Source of the DNA: Seonamhaeicola sp.
GTDB lineage: Bacteria > Bacteroidota > Bacteroidia > Flavobacteriales > Flavobacteriaceae
Reading direction: 5' to 3'
DNA length: 64,000 nucleotides
NCBI RefSeq assembly: GCF_028281565.1
Contig: NZ_JANQJQ010000010.1
Coordinates: 93,470 to 157,469, forward strand
Made by a program: the position numbers and the translations under genes. Numbering within the stretch: position 1 is the first letter of the stretch; every line of letters begins with the position of its first letter. Shown here in pieces: positions 27,611 through 36,588 of the stretch. Below the pieces are notes generated by a model. That model did no database searches. It saw only the letters and a program-made list of their open reading frames with translations, and was not told the origin of the DNA.

Positions 27611-28192
27611 TTATTGTAATGCTCCCGGAGGATATTTTTCCATTATTTTAGAGACAAACTCTTTAATACGCGCTTCCTTTTTCTCCATCTTCCTGGTCAA
27701 ATAACCGGTTCCAATACCTTGCCAAACCAGTTCTTTTTTATTGGCATCAATCAGGTCTATGAATAAAGTTCCTTGTGTACTGGTTGAAACCATCGGCTGA
27801 TTCCAGCCCCAGCCCCAACCTGGACCCCATCCGGGTCCCCACCAACCGGGACCCCAGCCCCAGCCACCCCAACCCCAGGCGCCCATGCCCCAGGCATTGT
27901 TGTAAACATCTACACGTTGTTGAGATTTTGTAAACAGGCTAACCAGTATATCCGGACTTTCGGATTTTGTATAGCCTTTGGCCATTAGTTCGGCTTCAAT
28001 AGCCCTAAGGATTCTTCGTTTATCTAAATCGCTGATTTCAGCTTTGTCAATTCCCGTTTTAAAAAATGCAAAGGATTTGTATTCGTTAAACTGCGCATTT
28101 TTATCATAATCTGCTGCAACCCTCACAGAGGTACAAGATGTAACCACAAATAAAACAGCCAATAGTGGTAAGGCTCTAAATAATGTTTTCAT
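27611..28192 (-). CDS. DUF4136 lipoprotein with Gly/Trp-rich insert
   Basis: The 193-residue protein has a lipobox VTSC (C20). A DUF4136 domain is split by a low-complexity insert of about 30 residues (~100-131) made almost only of Gly, Trp and Pro. N-terminal and C-terminal halves (DYDKNAQFNEYKSFAFF; GTLFIDLIDANKKELVWQG) are typical of the family. The protein is expected in the outer or inner membrane leaflet. Function is unknown; the aromatic insert may mediate surface or lipid contact, a guess. Confidence 0.85.
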   Translation of the reverse strand: MKTLFRALPLLAVLFVVTSCTSVRVAADYDKNAQFNEYKSFAFFKTGIDKAEISDLDKRRILRAIEAELMAKGYTKSESPDILVSLFTKSQQRVDVYNNAWGMGAWGWGGWGWGPGWWGPGWGPGWGWGWNQPMVSTSTQGTLFIDLIDANKKELVWQGIGTGYLTRKMEKKEARIKEFVSKIMEKYPPGALQ

Positions 28193-28346
28193 AATGCAAA
28201 ATTTTAATGGTTATAGTAAATTTAATAAACTATTATCAACTGTGTTAGGTATTGGGCTTTTTTAACAAAATAAAGCCTTAGGTAGCAAATAATGGTTATT
28301 CGGTTTAAAAAATAACATCAAGAATCATACCAATAGTTAATGAGGT

Positions 28347-28544
28347 TTAACTATTGTTCTTCTTGATCGTATTGGTGTTTTTGCCTGTTCGGAGTGAAGT
28401 TGAAGGGTTATAACCATAAGGGCAATGCCTGCAGCCACTCTCACAACAATAGCCTCTTTTTAAGTGATATTGTTCCGTAAAGCACCTGTAACCCTCTGGC
28501 GTTAGGTAGTAATCGCCCTCCTCAATGGGAATTATTTTTTTCAT
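28347..28544 (-). CDS. DUF5522 cysteine-motif small protein with repeat-derived tail
   Basis: The start is set at MKKIIPIEE (28544), which lies directly behind a minus-strand -7 box (TATCTTTG, 28551-28558), so the mRNA may be leaderless. The 65-residue product has the family pattern YYLTPEGYRCFTEQYHLKR and GYCCESGCRHCPYGY, with four or more cysteines suggestive of metal binding. After PYGYNP the remaining ~19 residues are encoded by a dispersed DNA repeat (STSLRTG peptide) and its flank, so the native stop has probably been lost. Confidence 0.75.
   Translation of the reverse strand: MKKIIPIEEGDYYLTPEGYRCFTEQYHLKRGYCCESGCRHCPYGYNPSTSLRTGKNTNTIKKNNS
28380..28406. repeat. Dispersed repeat running into the end of the DUF5522 gene
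   Basis: On the minus strand this reads ccttcaacttcactccgaac followed by aggcaa. Translated it gives STSLRTG, a peptide I know as a recurring artefact of dispersed repeats in Bacteroidetes genomes. It lies inside the reading frame of the DUF5522 gene. Confidence 0.5.
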
Positions 28545-28588
28545 AGGAAACAAAGATAGATTAATTTGTAAAAAGTATCTTCGCGGTA

Positions 28589-29500
28589 ATGCATTTTAAG
28601 CTTGAAAATAGTATCAATGAACAGGTTATTTTGTCTGAAAACCCGGGCGTAGAATTATATGTAAAACGGGAAGATAAAATTCACCCGTTTGTTTCCGGAA
28701 ATAAATACAGGAAGTTAAAATACAATCTTTTAGAGGCGAGATCTTTGGGCCATGATACGCTTTTAACCTTTGGGGGCGCCTACTCTAATCATATAGCTGC
28801 TGTGGCTTACGCCGGTAAACTATTCAATTTTAAAACTATTGGTGTGATTAGAGGAGACGAGTTAAAGGGTAAAGTTGATGACAATGAAACACTTCGTTTT
28901 GCGAGATCCAATGGCATGCAATTTGAATTTGTGTCCAGAGCCATTTACAGAACCAAAGCCGATGCCGGTTTCCTGACAGGTTTAAACGAGTTTTTTGGAA
29001 ATTTTTATTTAGTACCGGAAGGCGGCACGAATGATCTGGCTGTAAAAGGATGCGAAGAGATTTTAACGGAAACTGATGCAGGTTTCGATTATATCTGCTC
29101 CGCTGTTGGAACAGGCGGTACCATTTCAGGGCTTATAAATTGTTCAAAACCCGGTCAACAAGTTTTAGGTTTTCCTGCTTTAAAAGGCGACTTTTTAAAA
29201 GAAGATATTAGTAAATTTGTCTCTAAAACCAATTGGGATTTAATAACCGATTATCATTTTGGGGGGTATGCCAAAATAAACGAAGCATTGATTACGTTTA
29301 TCAATAAGTTTAAAACCGAGCATAATATTCCTTTGGATCCGGTTTATACAGGGAAAATGATGTTTGGTATCTTTGATTTAATTGAAAAAGGGTTTTTTAA
29401 AAAAGGAACCAAAATTTTAGCAATCCATACCGGAGGCCTGCAAGGCATTGAAGGGATGAATGCAGTTTTAAAAAAGAAACATTTACCTATAATCGAATAG
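28589..29500 (+). CDS. ACC deaminase / D-cysteine desulfhydrase-like PLP enzyme
   Basis: The 303-residue fold-type II PLP enzyme has its cofactor lysine at K39 in SGNKYRKLKYN, a TFGGAYSNH segment for substrate carboxylate binding and the phosphate cup VGTGGTISG. The family includes 1-aminocyclopropane-1-carboxylate deaminases and D-cysteine desulfhydrases. The latter is the more usual activity in bacteria without plant association. The stop codon directly precedes the glucosaminidase start codon, so the two are co-transcribed. Confidence 0.85.
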   Translation: MHFKLENSINEQVILSENPGVELYVKREDKIHPFVSGNKYRKLKYNLLEARSLGHDTLLTFGGAYSNHIAAVAYAGKLFNFKTIGVIRGDELKGKVDDNETLRFARSNGMQFEFVSRAIYRTKADAGFLTGLNEFFGNFYLVPEGGTNDLAVKGCEEILTETDAGFDYICSAVGTGGTISGLINCSKPGQQVLGFPALKGDFLKEDISKFVSKTNWDLITDYHFGGYAKINEALITFINKFKTEHNIPLDPVYTGKMMFGIFDLIEKGFFKKGTKILAIHTGGLQGIEGMNAVLKKKHLPIIE

Positions 29501-30295
29501 ATGAAGAGAATACTGCTTATAATATGTTTAGGGTGTTTTTTGTTTAGTTGTAAAACAAGGAAAAAGATCGTGGCCAAGCCTGAAGAACCTAAAACGGAAG
29601 CGATTGTAAAAACAGAAGAAACCCCGGTTGAAGTAACTAAGCCTGAAAAGGTTTATGCCAGTGATACCGAAAGATATATTGATATATATAAGGCTATTGC
29701 TCAAAACGAGATGGAATTATATAATATTCCTGCAAGTATTACACTGGCACAGGGAATTTTAGAATCGGGATCCGGAAACGGCAGGTTGTCGGTCAAGGCC
29801 AATAATCATTTCGGTATTAAATGTCATGGGTGGACCGGTGCTAAGATCTATCATGATGACGACAAGAAAGGGGAGTGTTTCAGAAAGTACAGAGATGCAA
29901 AATATTCGTTTAGAGACCATTCGCTTTTCTTAAAAGAACGGAAACGGTACGCCGGTTTATTCAAACTGAAACAAAGTGATTATAAAGCCTGGGCAAAAGG
30001 CTTAAAAGCAGCGGGGTACGCCACCGATAGAAAATATCCGCAAAAGCTGATCTCTTTAATAGAACGTTATAAGCTGTATGAGTACGATAAAGAAGTGTTG
30101 GGCGATGCTTATAAAAAAATTAAAGCCCCGGAAAAACAACCAGCTACCTATGTGGTTGCTAAAGGAGATACTTTATATTCCATTTCAAGACGATATAACA
30201 TTACAGTAAAAGAACTTCAAAATATGAATGGTTTAACCGGAACCACGCTTAGTATCGGACAAGAGTTGCAGGTTGAACCATCATCAGAAAACTAA
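29501..30295 (+). CDS. Glucosaminidase-domain lipoprotein with LysM
   Basis: The 264-residue protein has a lipobox FLFSC (C17) and a short Glu/Lys/Pro-rich linker. A mannosyl-glycoprotein endo-beta-N-acetylglucosaminidase (FlgJ-like) domain (~65-205) has catalytic Glu in LAQGILESGSGNG. A C-terminal LysM (~215-260, VVAKGDTLYSISRRYNIT) should bind peptidoglycan. It probably hydrolyses the glycan strand of the cell wall. Its ATG abuts the preceding stop codon, and hemL starts 6 bp after its end. Confidence 0.92.
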   Translation: MKRILLIICLGCFLFSCKTRKKIVAKPEEPKTEAIVKTEETPVEVTKPEKVYASDTERYIDIYKAIAQNEMELYNIPASITLAQGILESGSGNGRLSVKANNHFGIKCHGWTGAKIYHDDDKKGECFRKYRDAKYSFRDHSLFLKERKRYAGLFKLKQSDYKAWAKGLKAAGYATDRKYPQKLISLIERYKLYEYDKEVLGDAYKKIKAPEKQPATYVVAKGDTLYSISRRYNITVKELQNMNGLTGTTLSIGQELQVEPSSEN

Positions 30296-30301
30296 AATTT
30301 A

Positions 30302-31588
30302 ATGATTTACAAAAGAAGTAGTGCTTTGTTTGCCGAAGCAGAAAAAGTGATTCCCGGTGGTGTAAATTCTCCGGTAAGGGCATTTAAGGGTGTTGGAGGA
30401 ACGCCTGTTTTTGTTAAAGAAGCCAAAGGGGCTTATTTGTACGATGAAGATGGAAACCGATTGATCGACTATATCAATTCCTGGGGCCCCATGATTTTAG
30501 GACATGCGCATAAACCGGTTGTAGATGCGGTGGTTGAAAAAGCTCAAAAAGGAACATCATTTGGAATGCCAACCGAGATCGAAACCAAAATTGCAGAATT
30601 AGCCGTCTCCATGGTGCCAAATATTGATAAAATCAGGTTTGTAAACTCGGGAACCGAAGCCTGTATGAGTGCCGTTAGATTGGCGCGTGGTTTTACGGGG
30701 AAGGACAAGGTTATAAAGTTTGCGGGCTGTTATCACGGGCACAGTGATTCGTTTCTAATTCAGGCGGGTAGTGGTGCCAGTACATTCGGAACCCCTAATA
30801 GCCCAGGAGTTACACAAGGCACGGCCAAGGATACTTTACTGGCCAGGTACAATGATATAGATAATGTAAAAGAACTTGTTGAAGCCAATAAAAATGAAAT
30901 AGCCTGTATCATTATCGAGCCTGTGGCTGGGAATATGGGCTGTATCCCTCCTAAGGAAGGGTTTTTACAAGCATTAAGAGATGTGTGTGATGCCAATGAT
31001 ATATTACTGATTTTTGATGAGGTAATGACCGGTTTCAGATTGTCTAAAGGCGGAGCTCAGGAGTTATTCAATATTAAAGCAGATATTGTTTGTTTCGGAA
31101 AAGTTATTGGTGGCGGTTTACCGGTTGGTGCTTTCGCCTCAAGAAACGAGATTATGAATCATTTGGCGCCATTAGGGCCGGTGTATCAGGCAGGAACTTT
31201 AAGCGGGAATCCTTTAGCCATGGCTGCCGGTTTAGCTATGATAACAGAGCTGGACAATGATGATGAGATCTTTACGCGTTTGGAAGAAAAAACAAAATAC
31301 CTTCATGAAGGGATACGTAAAGTTCTGACTGAAAATAACGTGGTACATACTATCAACAGGGTAGGTTCTATGATCTCGGTTCATTTTGATGAAGGTGCCG
31401 TTACAGATTTTGAAACAGCCGCGAAGGGAAATAATGACACTTTTAAAGCCTTTTTCCATGGCCTGCTCAATGAAGGCGTTTATATTGCGCCAAGTGCTTT
31501 TGAAACCTGGTTTATTACAGATGCTTTGAGTTATGAGGATTTAGATGTCACGATTGAAGCCATTGATAAGGTGGCAAAAACATTATAA
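30302..31588 (+). CDS. hemL: Glutamate-1-semialdehyde 2,1-aminomutase
   Basis: The 428-residue class III aminotransferase-fold enzyme converts glutamate-1-semialdehyde to 5-aminolevulinate in tetrapyrrole synthesis. The PLP lysine is K267 in [30 protein letters not shown] and the mobile-loop segment [15 protein letters not shown] are typical. The length is normal. It is the last gene of a tight three-gene run (PLP enzyme, glucosaminidase, hemL) ending at a very strong terminator. No haem genes adjoin it. Confidence 0.96.
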   Translation: MIYKRSSALFAEAEKVIPGGVNSPVRAFKGVGGTPVFVKEAKGAYLYDEDGNRLIDYINSWGPMILGHAHKPVVDAVVEKAQKGTSFGMPTEIETKIAELAVSMVPNIDKIRFVNSGTEACMSAVRLARGFTGKDKVIKFAGCYHGHSDSFLIQAGSGASTFGTPNSPGVTQGTAKDTLLARYNDIDNVKELVEANKNEIACIIIEPVAGNMGCIPPKEGFLQALRDVCDANDILLIFDEVMTGFRLSKGGAQELFNIKADIVCFGKVIGGGLPVGAFASRNEIMNHLAPLGPVYQAGTLSGNPLAMAAGLAMITELDNDDEIFTRLEEKTKYLHEGIRKVLTENNVVHTINRVGSMISVHFDEGAVTDFETAAKGNNDTFKAFFHGLLNEGVYIAPSAFETWFITDALSYEDLDVTIEAIDKVAKTL

Positions 31589-31592
31589 AATG

Positions 31593-31628
31593 AAAAAAGG
31601 CAATTCAACATGCTGAATTGCCTTTTTT
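31593..31628. terminator. Strong bidirectional terminator after hemL
   Basis: Perfect 15-bp stem, aaaaaaggcaattca (31593-31607) with tgaattgcctttttt (31614-31628), and a 6-nt loop. It sits between hemL and the converging Spy-like gene. Confidence 0.9.
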
Positions 31629-31663
31629 ACTAACAAACTATAATCAATCAACAAACTAAAATC

Positions 31664-32134
31664 TTATTCTGTTTTCTTTTGCATTCTTTTCTTTCCTTCT
31701 CCTTTTTTCCCGGCCTTAGACCTCTGAGCCATTTTGGCTTGTACTTTTTCCCATTTAGCATATTGCTCTTCATTTAAGATCTTTTTCATTTTCGCTTTCA
31801 TAGCAATTTGGTGATCTAATCTGGCGTTAGCCATTTCAAGACGTTGTTCTTTTGTTGGCTTTTGAAGTTCCCCGCTTTCTTTTTTAGCTTTCATCTCCTC
31901 CATCTTCGCTTTTCTGGCGGTGGCATTGGCTAATAAAATGGCTTTAACTTCTGCTTGTTGCTTTTCGTTTAAATCTAAATGTAAAGTCAACTTTTTTGTT
32001 TGTAAAGTGGCTGCTTCTTCCGGAGAAAGGTTGTGCATTTTATGAGCTCTTTCTTTGTTTTTCTGACCCTGGTTAGGTTGTGCAAAAGCCTGAACGGAAA
32101 CAAATGCTAATGCAATCAATATTAATCTTTTCAT
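31664..32134 (-). CDS. Spy/CpxP-like periplasmic helical protein
   Basis: The 156-residue protein has a signal peptide (~1-18, cleaved after AFAQ). The rest is a charged all-helical body with LTLHLDLNEKQQAEVKAIL and ILNEEQYAKWEKVQ, the repeated LTxxQ-like pattern of Spy/CpxP-type proteins. The last ~25 residues are strongly basic. Such proteins act as periplasmic chaperones or stress sensors. No sigma/anti-sigma genes adjoin it, so the regulatory link seen elsewhere is absent here. Confidence 0.8.
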   Translation of the reverse strand: MKRLILIALAFVSVQAFAQPNQGQKNKERAHKMHNLSPEEAATLQTKKLTLHLDLNEKQQAEVKAILLANATARKAKMEEMKAKKESGELQKPTKEQRLEMANARLDHQIAMKAKMKKILNEEQYAKWEKVQAKMAQRSKAGKKGEGKKRMQKKTE

Positions 32135-32310
32135 TCTATTTAAGTTTATAAGTTTTTATTTGCCTTTTTGACTTTGACAGATGAAAAAGGTTTAATAGAA
32201 AAATAATTTTAACTAGAAATTAACAAATAAATCTTCAGGAGAATAAAGAGCAACTTATTATGGTACTAATGTGATTTATTATAATGATTTGATCTATGTT
32301 TATAGTGAGA

Positions 32311-32381
32311 TGTCAGGTCGAGCGCAGTCGAGACCTAATGAACATATCGAATTTTTGAAAACCTCTCGACTGCGCTCGAGG
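32311..32381. repeat. Inverted pair of REP-like elements (tcgagcgcagtcgag)
   Basis: ggtcgagcgcagtcgagacc (32316-32335) is itself palindromic. A second copy, cctctcgactgcgctcgagg (32362-32381), lies in inverse orientation 26 bp away. The flanking gene-free DNA from 32135 to 32420 shows no other feature. The two could fold into one large cruciform, and no transposase is nearby. Confidence 0.75.
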
Positions 32382-32420
32382 AGACGTTTGCAAATTTTAT
32401 GTTCAACTCGCGTTACATTA

Positions 32421-33638
32421 TTAAAAAACAGGCACTTTTAAGTGAATACCGGTTTGAAAATCGGGGGCATTATTTACTTCAAGGTCTTGCTTCATAAAAA
32501 GTGAAAGTTTATAGTTAGAACGACCATAAGTATAAACTAAGGACCAGGTTGAAAGGAGGTCGTATAAGGTTCTGACACCATGATGCCAGCCACCGTTTAT
32601 TTCTTGCCACTTGCCTCTGAGGTGGTAATAGCCGGCTTCTTCTTTTTTATTATATCGGGTTTGCATTTGAAAGTTTATGCCCAATGCGTTGTAGTTATTC
32701 TTTTTAGTGAATTTGGTGACTTCAATATTTCCCTCAAAAGTACCCAAATAGGGATTGTTTCCAAGGTCAATGGCATCATCACTAAATGTAATCAGGTTTT
32801 TGCGCAATATATTTATGCCAAGGCCAATATCCAATTGATACTGATTTTTTAAAGGAAGGTGCTTGATTGCATTGGCCGAAATTCCCAAATCCAGGGAAGG
32901 GTTAAATTTAGAGGCGTTAATTCCTAGGTGACTGCCAAAATTTACGTAAATGTTTCTGCTTTCATTTATGGATAATTTTGGATAATAATAATGAGAAAAC
33001 TCAATGCCTCCAACAAAGAAATCATTGTTATTTAGCTTAAGTGTGTTGCCGTTCCGGTCTAAATATTCAAAATTCACCTGATTTAAGCCGTAGTAGCGCC
33101 TCCCGAAAGGGTCTTCGCCGCCGGCAACATGACTATGAAACCATTCAATGGCTTCATCGCTTGTAAAAACTGAAAACGGATATTTCCCCTTGGTAATTAA
33201 ATAAGACCTGAGTGCTATTGCAAATTCCTGTTGTTCGTTAATAGGAATATCAAAGCGCGCTCTAAATTCTTTTATAACCGCATCAATGACAATACGCATG
33301 TAGTCTGCAGGTGTTGTTTCCTGATCAATGAAGTTAAACCGGCGTTGATACCAAATAACCTGACTAAGTTGTTTTCTAACTTCGGGATCTTTAGGGAAAT
33401 AAGACTCTACAAATGGGTGAAAGCTGTTGCCACTGGTGTAATTAAACGATAAGGTTTTATGTTTTGAAGGTTTAAGCTTAAAGTTGGTATTGAGCCTGGA
33501 ATTAAAAATTCCAAAATGATGCGTGCTTAAAAGCGATGGGTTTTCAATACCATTCTTAATGGATAAGCTATCCTGTTTTTGGGCAAACAAAGATGTTGTG
33601 AAAATCACTGCAAAAAGTAGGATAACTTTTTTAGGCAT
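32421..33638 (-). CDS. Exported beta-rich protein, probable outer-membrane barrel
   Basis: The frame is open to 33728, but the credible start is MPKKVILLFAVIF at 33638, a signal peptide cleaved near LFAQ. The 405-residue product has an N-terminal segment of mixed structure (~25-170), then alternating hydrophobic/polar strands with many aromatic residues. It ends in KVPVF, with a terminal Phe as in barrel proteins. I do not recognise a specific family. It is followed by a palindromic repeat pair and lies in line with an unknown helical protein gene upstream. Confidence 0.7.
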   Translation of the reverse strand: MPKKVILLFAVIFTTSLFAQKQDSLSIKNGIENPSLLSTHHFGIFNSRLNTNFKLKPSKHKTLSFNYTSGNSFHPFVESYFPKDPEVRKQLSQVIWYQRRFNFIDQETTPADYMRIVIDAVIKEFRARFDIPINEQQEFAIALRSYLITKGKYPFSVFTSDEAIEWFHSHVAGGEDPFGRRYYGLNQVNFEYLDRNGNTLKLNNNDFFVGGIEFSHYYYPKLSINESRNIYVNFGSHLGINASKFNPSLDLGISANAIKHLPLKNQYQLDIGLGINILRKNLITFSDDAIDLGNNPYLGTFEGNIEVTKFTKKNNYNALGINFQMQTRYNKKEEAGYYHLRGKWQEINGGWHHGVRTLYDLLSTWSLVYTYGRSNYKLSLFMKQDLEVNNAPDFQTGIHLKVPVF

Positions 33639-33741
33639 TGGGTAAAAGTACATGAATTTTTTTATTTGAAGATGTACTAAAACCAAATGTAAGCATTGCA
33701 CGGACGGGCGAAGCGGTAACCAAGGCAAACTAAAATTTTAA

Positions 33742-35241
33742 TTAACCATTTTCAATAAGGTCTAAAGTAGTTTCGTAAATAGGTTTTTTTATCATTTTAC
33801 TTCGCAACCAGGCATAAAAGCTCATTACAAAAATATCTTCGCGTTCTGCGCTGATCCATTCAAACGAATTTTTAACAGTGGTTTTAAAGGTGTCTGAGGT
33901 TATCTCTTCCGGATGTTTGTAATAATGTTTTACCCGTTCTAAAAAAGTGATAGCACGTTCCTGTTTTGTGGCTTTTAAGTATTTGTAATGATTTCTCTGA
34001 AAACTCAGTAATCTGGATTCTACCAGGTCAATGTTTTTAAGTTCTATATGGAGTAATATTTCCGCTAAGTTCTTTTTTAAGACCCAGTCAATGCCTGCTT
34101 TTTCAATGTACCATTTATCGGTGTGATAAAATTTTGAAAAGATATTGAGTGCTTTTTTAAAGTCATGTTTTTGAAAATAGAACATCATCAAACTCAAATG
34201 AATATCTAAAAGCGATTCTAAGTCGGCATGCCTTTTGTTTAAAAAGGGCTTAAGTGTGTTTATGGCCTGTTCCTGGTTATTGATGAAATTTAGGTTTAAA
34301 GCTAATAGTAAGTGATATTTTAATGTAAAAGTGTTGTAATATTTCTTCTGATGAAGTAACATTTCACGATGCATCCGGTTAAGGTAGTCTAATGAGGCTT
34401 CAAATTTTTTATTTCTAAAAAAAGTATTAGCTATCATGTACAGGATCTGAATGTGGTAAAACGGCAATTTTTCCTCGCTCTTATACGATAAAATGGAATT
34501 GTAGGTGTTTACTAAAAACGGTTCAACTTCTAAATAATCGTTAGTGGCAAAAGCTGAAAAACTTACAATACTCATTAATTGATATAGCGATTTGAAAGAC
34601 ATGCTTTCATCAATATCGATGTTGTATGCTTCAAACAGATCATTTAAAATAGCCTGAAAGTCAATAATTTCACCTTTATAAGTCATAGAGTTTAAAGTAT
34701 GCTTTACTTTGGCGTAAATGATGTTGAGCTTACCTTGCAATAAGAGTTTCTCTTCGTTTTTACTGAAGTCAGAAATTAGGGTGTCTAAGTTAATGTCCGG
34801 ATTAAAGTCCGCATACTGAATTTGTGTATGGTAAATTTCATTAAGTAATGCGAACAGGTGGTGTTCTTTAGCTATGGTTTCGGCCTTTTTTAAAACTTTA
34901 AAAGCGGGCCTGTATTGTTTTTGTTGAAAGAAGAACCTGGAGGCAATAGTGTATTTTATAACACTGTTTTCAACAGAGTTTTCCTCTTGCAAGCTATTGT
35001 TGGCAGTAAAGTTTATGATGGATTGGTATAAACGTTTTCTCAGAGCATGATAAGCGTCTTTTTTATGACTGCCGTATAGTTTTAAACAGATGTCTTTAGA
35101 ACTTAACTCGTCATCTAATAAATATTTAAATAAACTGATGTTTTTGACATCTTCCCGTTTGTTGTTTTTTTCAAGGTAGTTTAAAAAACGTTGTTGGTTT
35201 TCGGTAGAGAAGGCTGAAATTAAAGTGTTTAAGTTGTTCAT
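33742..35241 (-). CDS. Large helical-repeat (TPR-like) cytoplasmic protein, unknown
   Basis: The 499-residue protein has no signal peptide or membrane helix. It consists of consecutive amphipathic helices with TPR-like spacing (RFFFQQKQYRPAFKVLKKAE, IANTFFRNKKFEASLDYLNR), suggesting an alpha-solenoid scaffold. The first ~75 residues look like a separate small helical domain with SSKDICLKLYGSHKKDAY. No catalytic motif is seen. It diverges from the membrane-protein cluster starting at 35392, across ~150 bp, so the two could share regulation. Confidence 0.75.
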   Translation of the reverse strand: MNNLNTLISAFSTENQQRFLNYLEKNNKREDVKNISLFKYLLDDELSSKDICLKLYGSHKKDAYHALRKRLYQSIINFTANNSLQEENSVENSVIKYTIASRFFFQQKQYRPAFKVLKKAETIAKEHHLFALLNEIYHTQIQYADFNPDINLDTLISDFSKNEEKLLLQGKLNIIYAKVKHTLNSMTYKGEIIDFQAILNDLFEAYNIDIDESMSFKSLYQLMSIVSFSAFATNDYLEVEPFLVNTYNSILSYKSEEKLPFYHIQILYMIANTFFRNKKFEASLDYLNRMHREMLLHQKKYYNTFTLKYHLLLALNLNFINNQEQAINTLKPFLNKRHADLESLLDIHLSLMMFYFQKHDFKKALNIFSKFYHTDKWYIEKAGIDWVLKKNLAEILLHIELKNIDLVESRLLSFQRNHYKYLKATKQERAITFLERVKHYYKHPEEITSDTFKTTVKNSFEWISAEREDIFVMSFYAWLRSKMIKKPIYETTLDLIENG

Positions 35242-35391
35242 TAAGTCGTCAGTAAATATTGTTTTATTATAATAAATGTAATTATTTTTTAATAAATAAT
35301 ATAAAAAATATCGTCAGTTTTAAATTAATATTGTCTTTCCTGACCGATTAATACTTCGCAGTTTTGTTTCGTAATCATTAAAACAATTATT

Positions 35392-35535
35392 ATGAAACTG
35401 TATCATCAAGTAATAACATTTGCTGTTGTACTGCTGTTAATTACGGTTTGCGTACATCCTGTTATATATCAGGTGGATAAGGTGTTATCCAATTATTCGG
35501 AACTTGTTTCCAATCAAGTAGTAATACCTGTTTAG
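35392..35535 (+). CDS. 47-residue membrane peptide at the head of the membrane-protein cluster
   Basis: ATG at 35392 opens a 47-codon frame ending in TAG at 35533-35535; the next gene's ATG follows after a single base. The peptide has one hydrophobic helix (~8-25, ITFAVVLLLITVCVHPVIY) and a short polar tail. The one-base spacing and ordinary codon use favour a real small gene. It resembles no family I know and could be a small subunit or regulator of the membrane proteins encoded downstream. Confidence 0.55.
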   Translation: MKLYHQVITFAVVLLLITVCVHPVIYQVDKVLSNYSELVSNQVVIPV

Positions 35536-35536
35536 A

Positions 35537-36004
35537 ATGAAGCTTAAGAATTTGAATTCGGCCTTTATAGTTACTACAGGTATATCGGTTGTAGTATTTA
35601 TTTATCTGGTCTTTTTAGGGTATGATGAAATAAAAACCTTTAAAGATGTGATTAAAATTATTGCATCTATTTTATTCCCGATCCCTTTATTGTTTTTTGT
35701 CAGATTCATTTTAATAGAACATTTTCTACCTGAAAATACAGATGCTTATAAGCTAAGAAATCAAAAACCCGCAACGGTTTTATTACTGGTAACCATTGCC
35801 CTGTGTATTGGTTTAATGCAATTGGTTGAGTATTTAACTCACCAGAAACTGGAAGACAATTTGATCTTTGCGCATTTAATTAATTCCACAACGGTTAGCT
35901 CGTATGTGCTTAATTACATTTTATACAACAATTTAAGGGCGAACGGGATTTTAAGTGGTGTAATGTTAGCGCTGGCAGTACATGTTTTTTTCTTATCAGC
36001 GTAA
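35537..36004 (+). CDS. Four-helix membrane protein, unknown
   Basis: The 155-residue protein contains four probable transmembrane helices (about 9-28, 40-60, 79-98 and 131-153). There are no conserved charged motifs that I recognise. It follows the 47-residue peptide gene by one base and precedes another small membrane protein by 36 bp. No function can be assigned. Confidence 0.75.
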   Translation: MKLKNLNSAFIVTTGISVVVFIYLVFLGYDEIKTFKDVIKIIASILFPIPLLFFVRFILIEHFLPENTDAYKLRNQKPATVLLLVTIALCIGLMQLVEYLTHQKLEDNLIFAHLINSTTVSSYVLNYILYNNLRANGILSGVMLALAVHVFFLSA

Positions 36005-36040
36005 AAATTTACTTATTGAAAATCATCAAAAATTATAATT

Positions 36041-36523
36041 ATGAGTCAAGTTTTTTTTAAATCATCAGAAAAAAATAATTCCGGTAAAAGAGAATTATTA
36101 TTTACGTTTCAATCCATTATCGTAATTGGATTATTAACCTTTACGGCTATTGCGTTTTTCTTTTATAACAATCTGGCTATTGAAAAAGGAATTAAGGTCA
36201 TATTTGCACCATTTTTATCGGTGGTTCCTCTTTTGTTTGTGTTGTCGGTTTTAAGAGACCTTCGAAAAGGGTTTATTGAGGGCGATTACAAAAAAGAGGA
36301 AATTATCAGGTTTTGCCTGATCACTTTAGGCATTACAGCGGCTTTTACAGGAATAACCTATTTACTGTCAATGATTGATGCACTGGAAATATTATTAGCA
36401 GCCATCATAGCGGTATTAAGTGTTGTATTCTTTTTAAGAAGTAAGATTAAGGACATTTTAGGAATGTCTATAATAACAGGGATAGCAGAAGGTATTATTA
36501 TTTATATGATCTTTTTGTTTTGA
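36041..36523 (+). CDS. Membrane protein with four to five helices, unknown
   Basis: The 160-residue protein has a polar N-terminus (~1-18) and then four or five hydrophobic segments (about 22-44, 51-71, 88-110, 113-130 and 138-158). It shows no recognisable family motif. Size and hydropathy resemble the preceding gene product, and both may be partners of one membrane complex; sequence similarity between them is not obvious. A hairpin follows it before the next gene. Confidence 0.75.
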   Translation: MSQVFFKSSEKNNSGKRELLFTFQSIIVIGLLTFTAIAFFFYNNLAIEKGIKVIFAPFLSVVPLLFVLSVLRDLRKGFIEGDYKKEEIIRFCLITLGITAAFTGITYLLSMIDALEILLAAIIAVLSVVFFLRSKIKDILGMSIITGIAEGIIIYMIFLF

Positions 36524-36541
36524 TGATTGGTTAGCTAACTG

Positions 36542-36574
36542 AAACCTCGCAGTTGTTTTGCAATTGCGGGGTTT
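36542..36574 (+). other. Intercistronic hairpin before the CPBP-like gene
   Basis: aaacctcgca (36542-36551) pairs with tgcggggttt (36565-36574) with one wobble, and the inner gttg/caat can extend it. It is followed by aaaac instead of a T-run. It may stabilise or process the mRNA, or partly terminate it, so that the upstream small genes are expressed more than the downstream ones. Confidence 0.5.
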
Positions 36575-36588
36575 AAAACAACGTTAAA

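Noticed and set aside
33639..33728. N-terminal extension of the 405-residue barrel protein
   Set aside because: It would bury the signal peptide, which starts cleanly at 33638.
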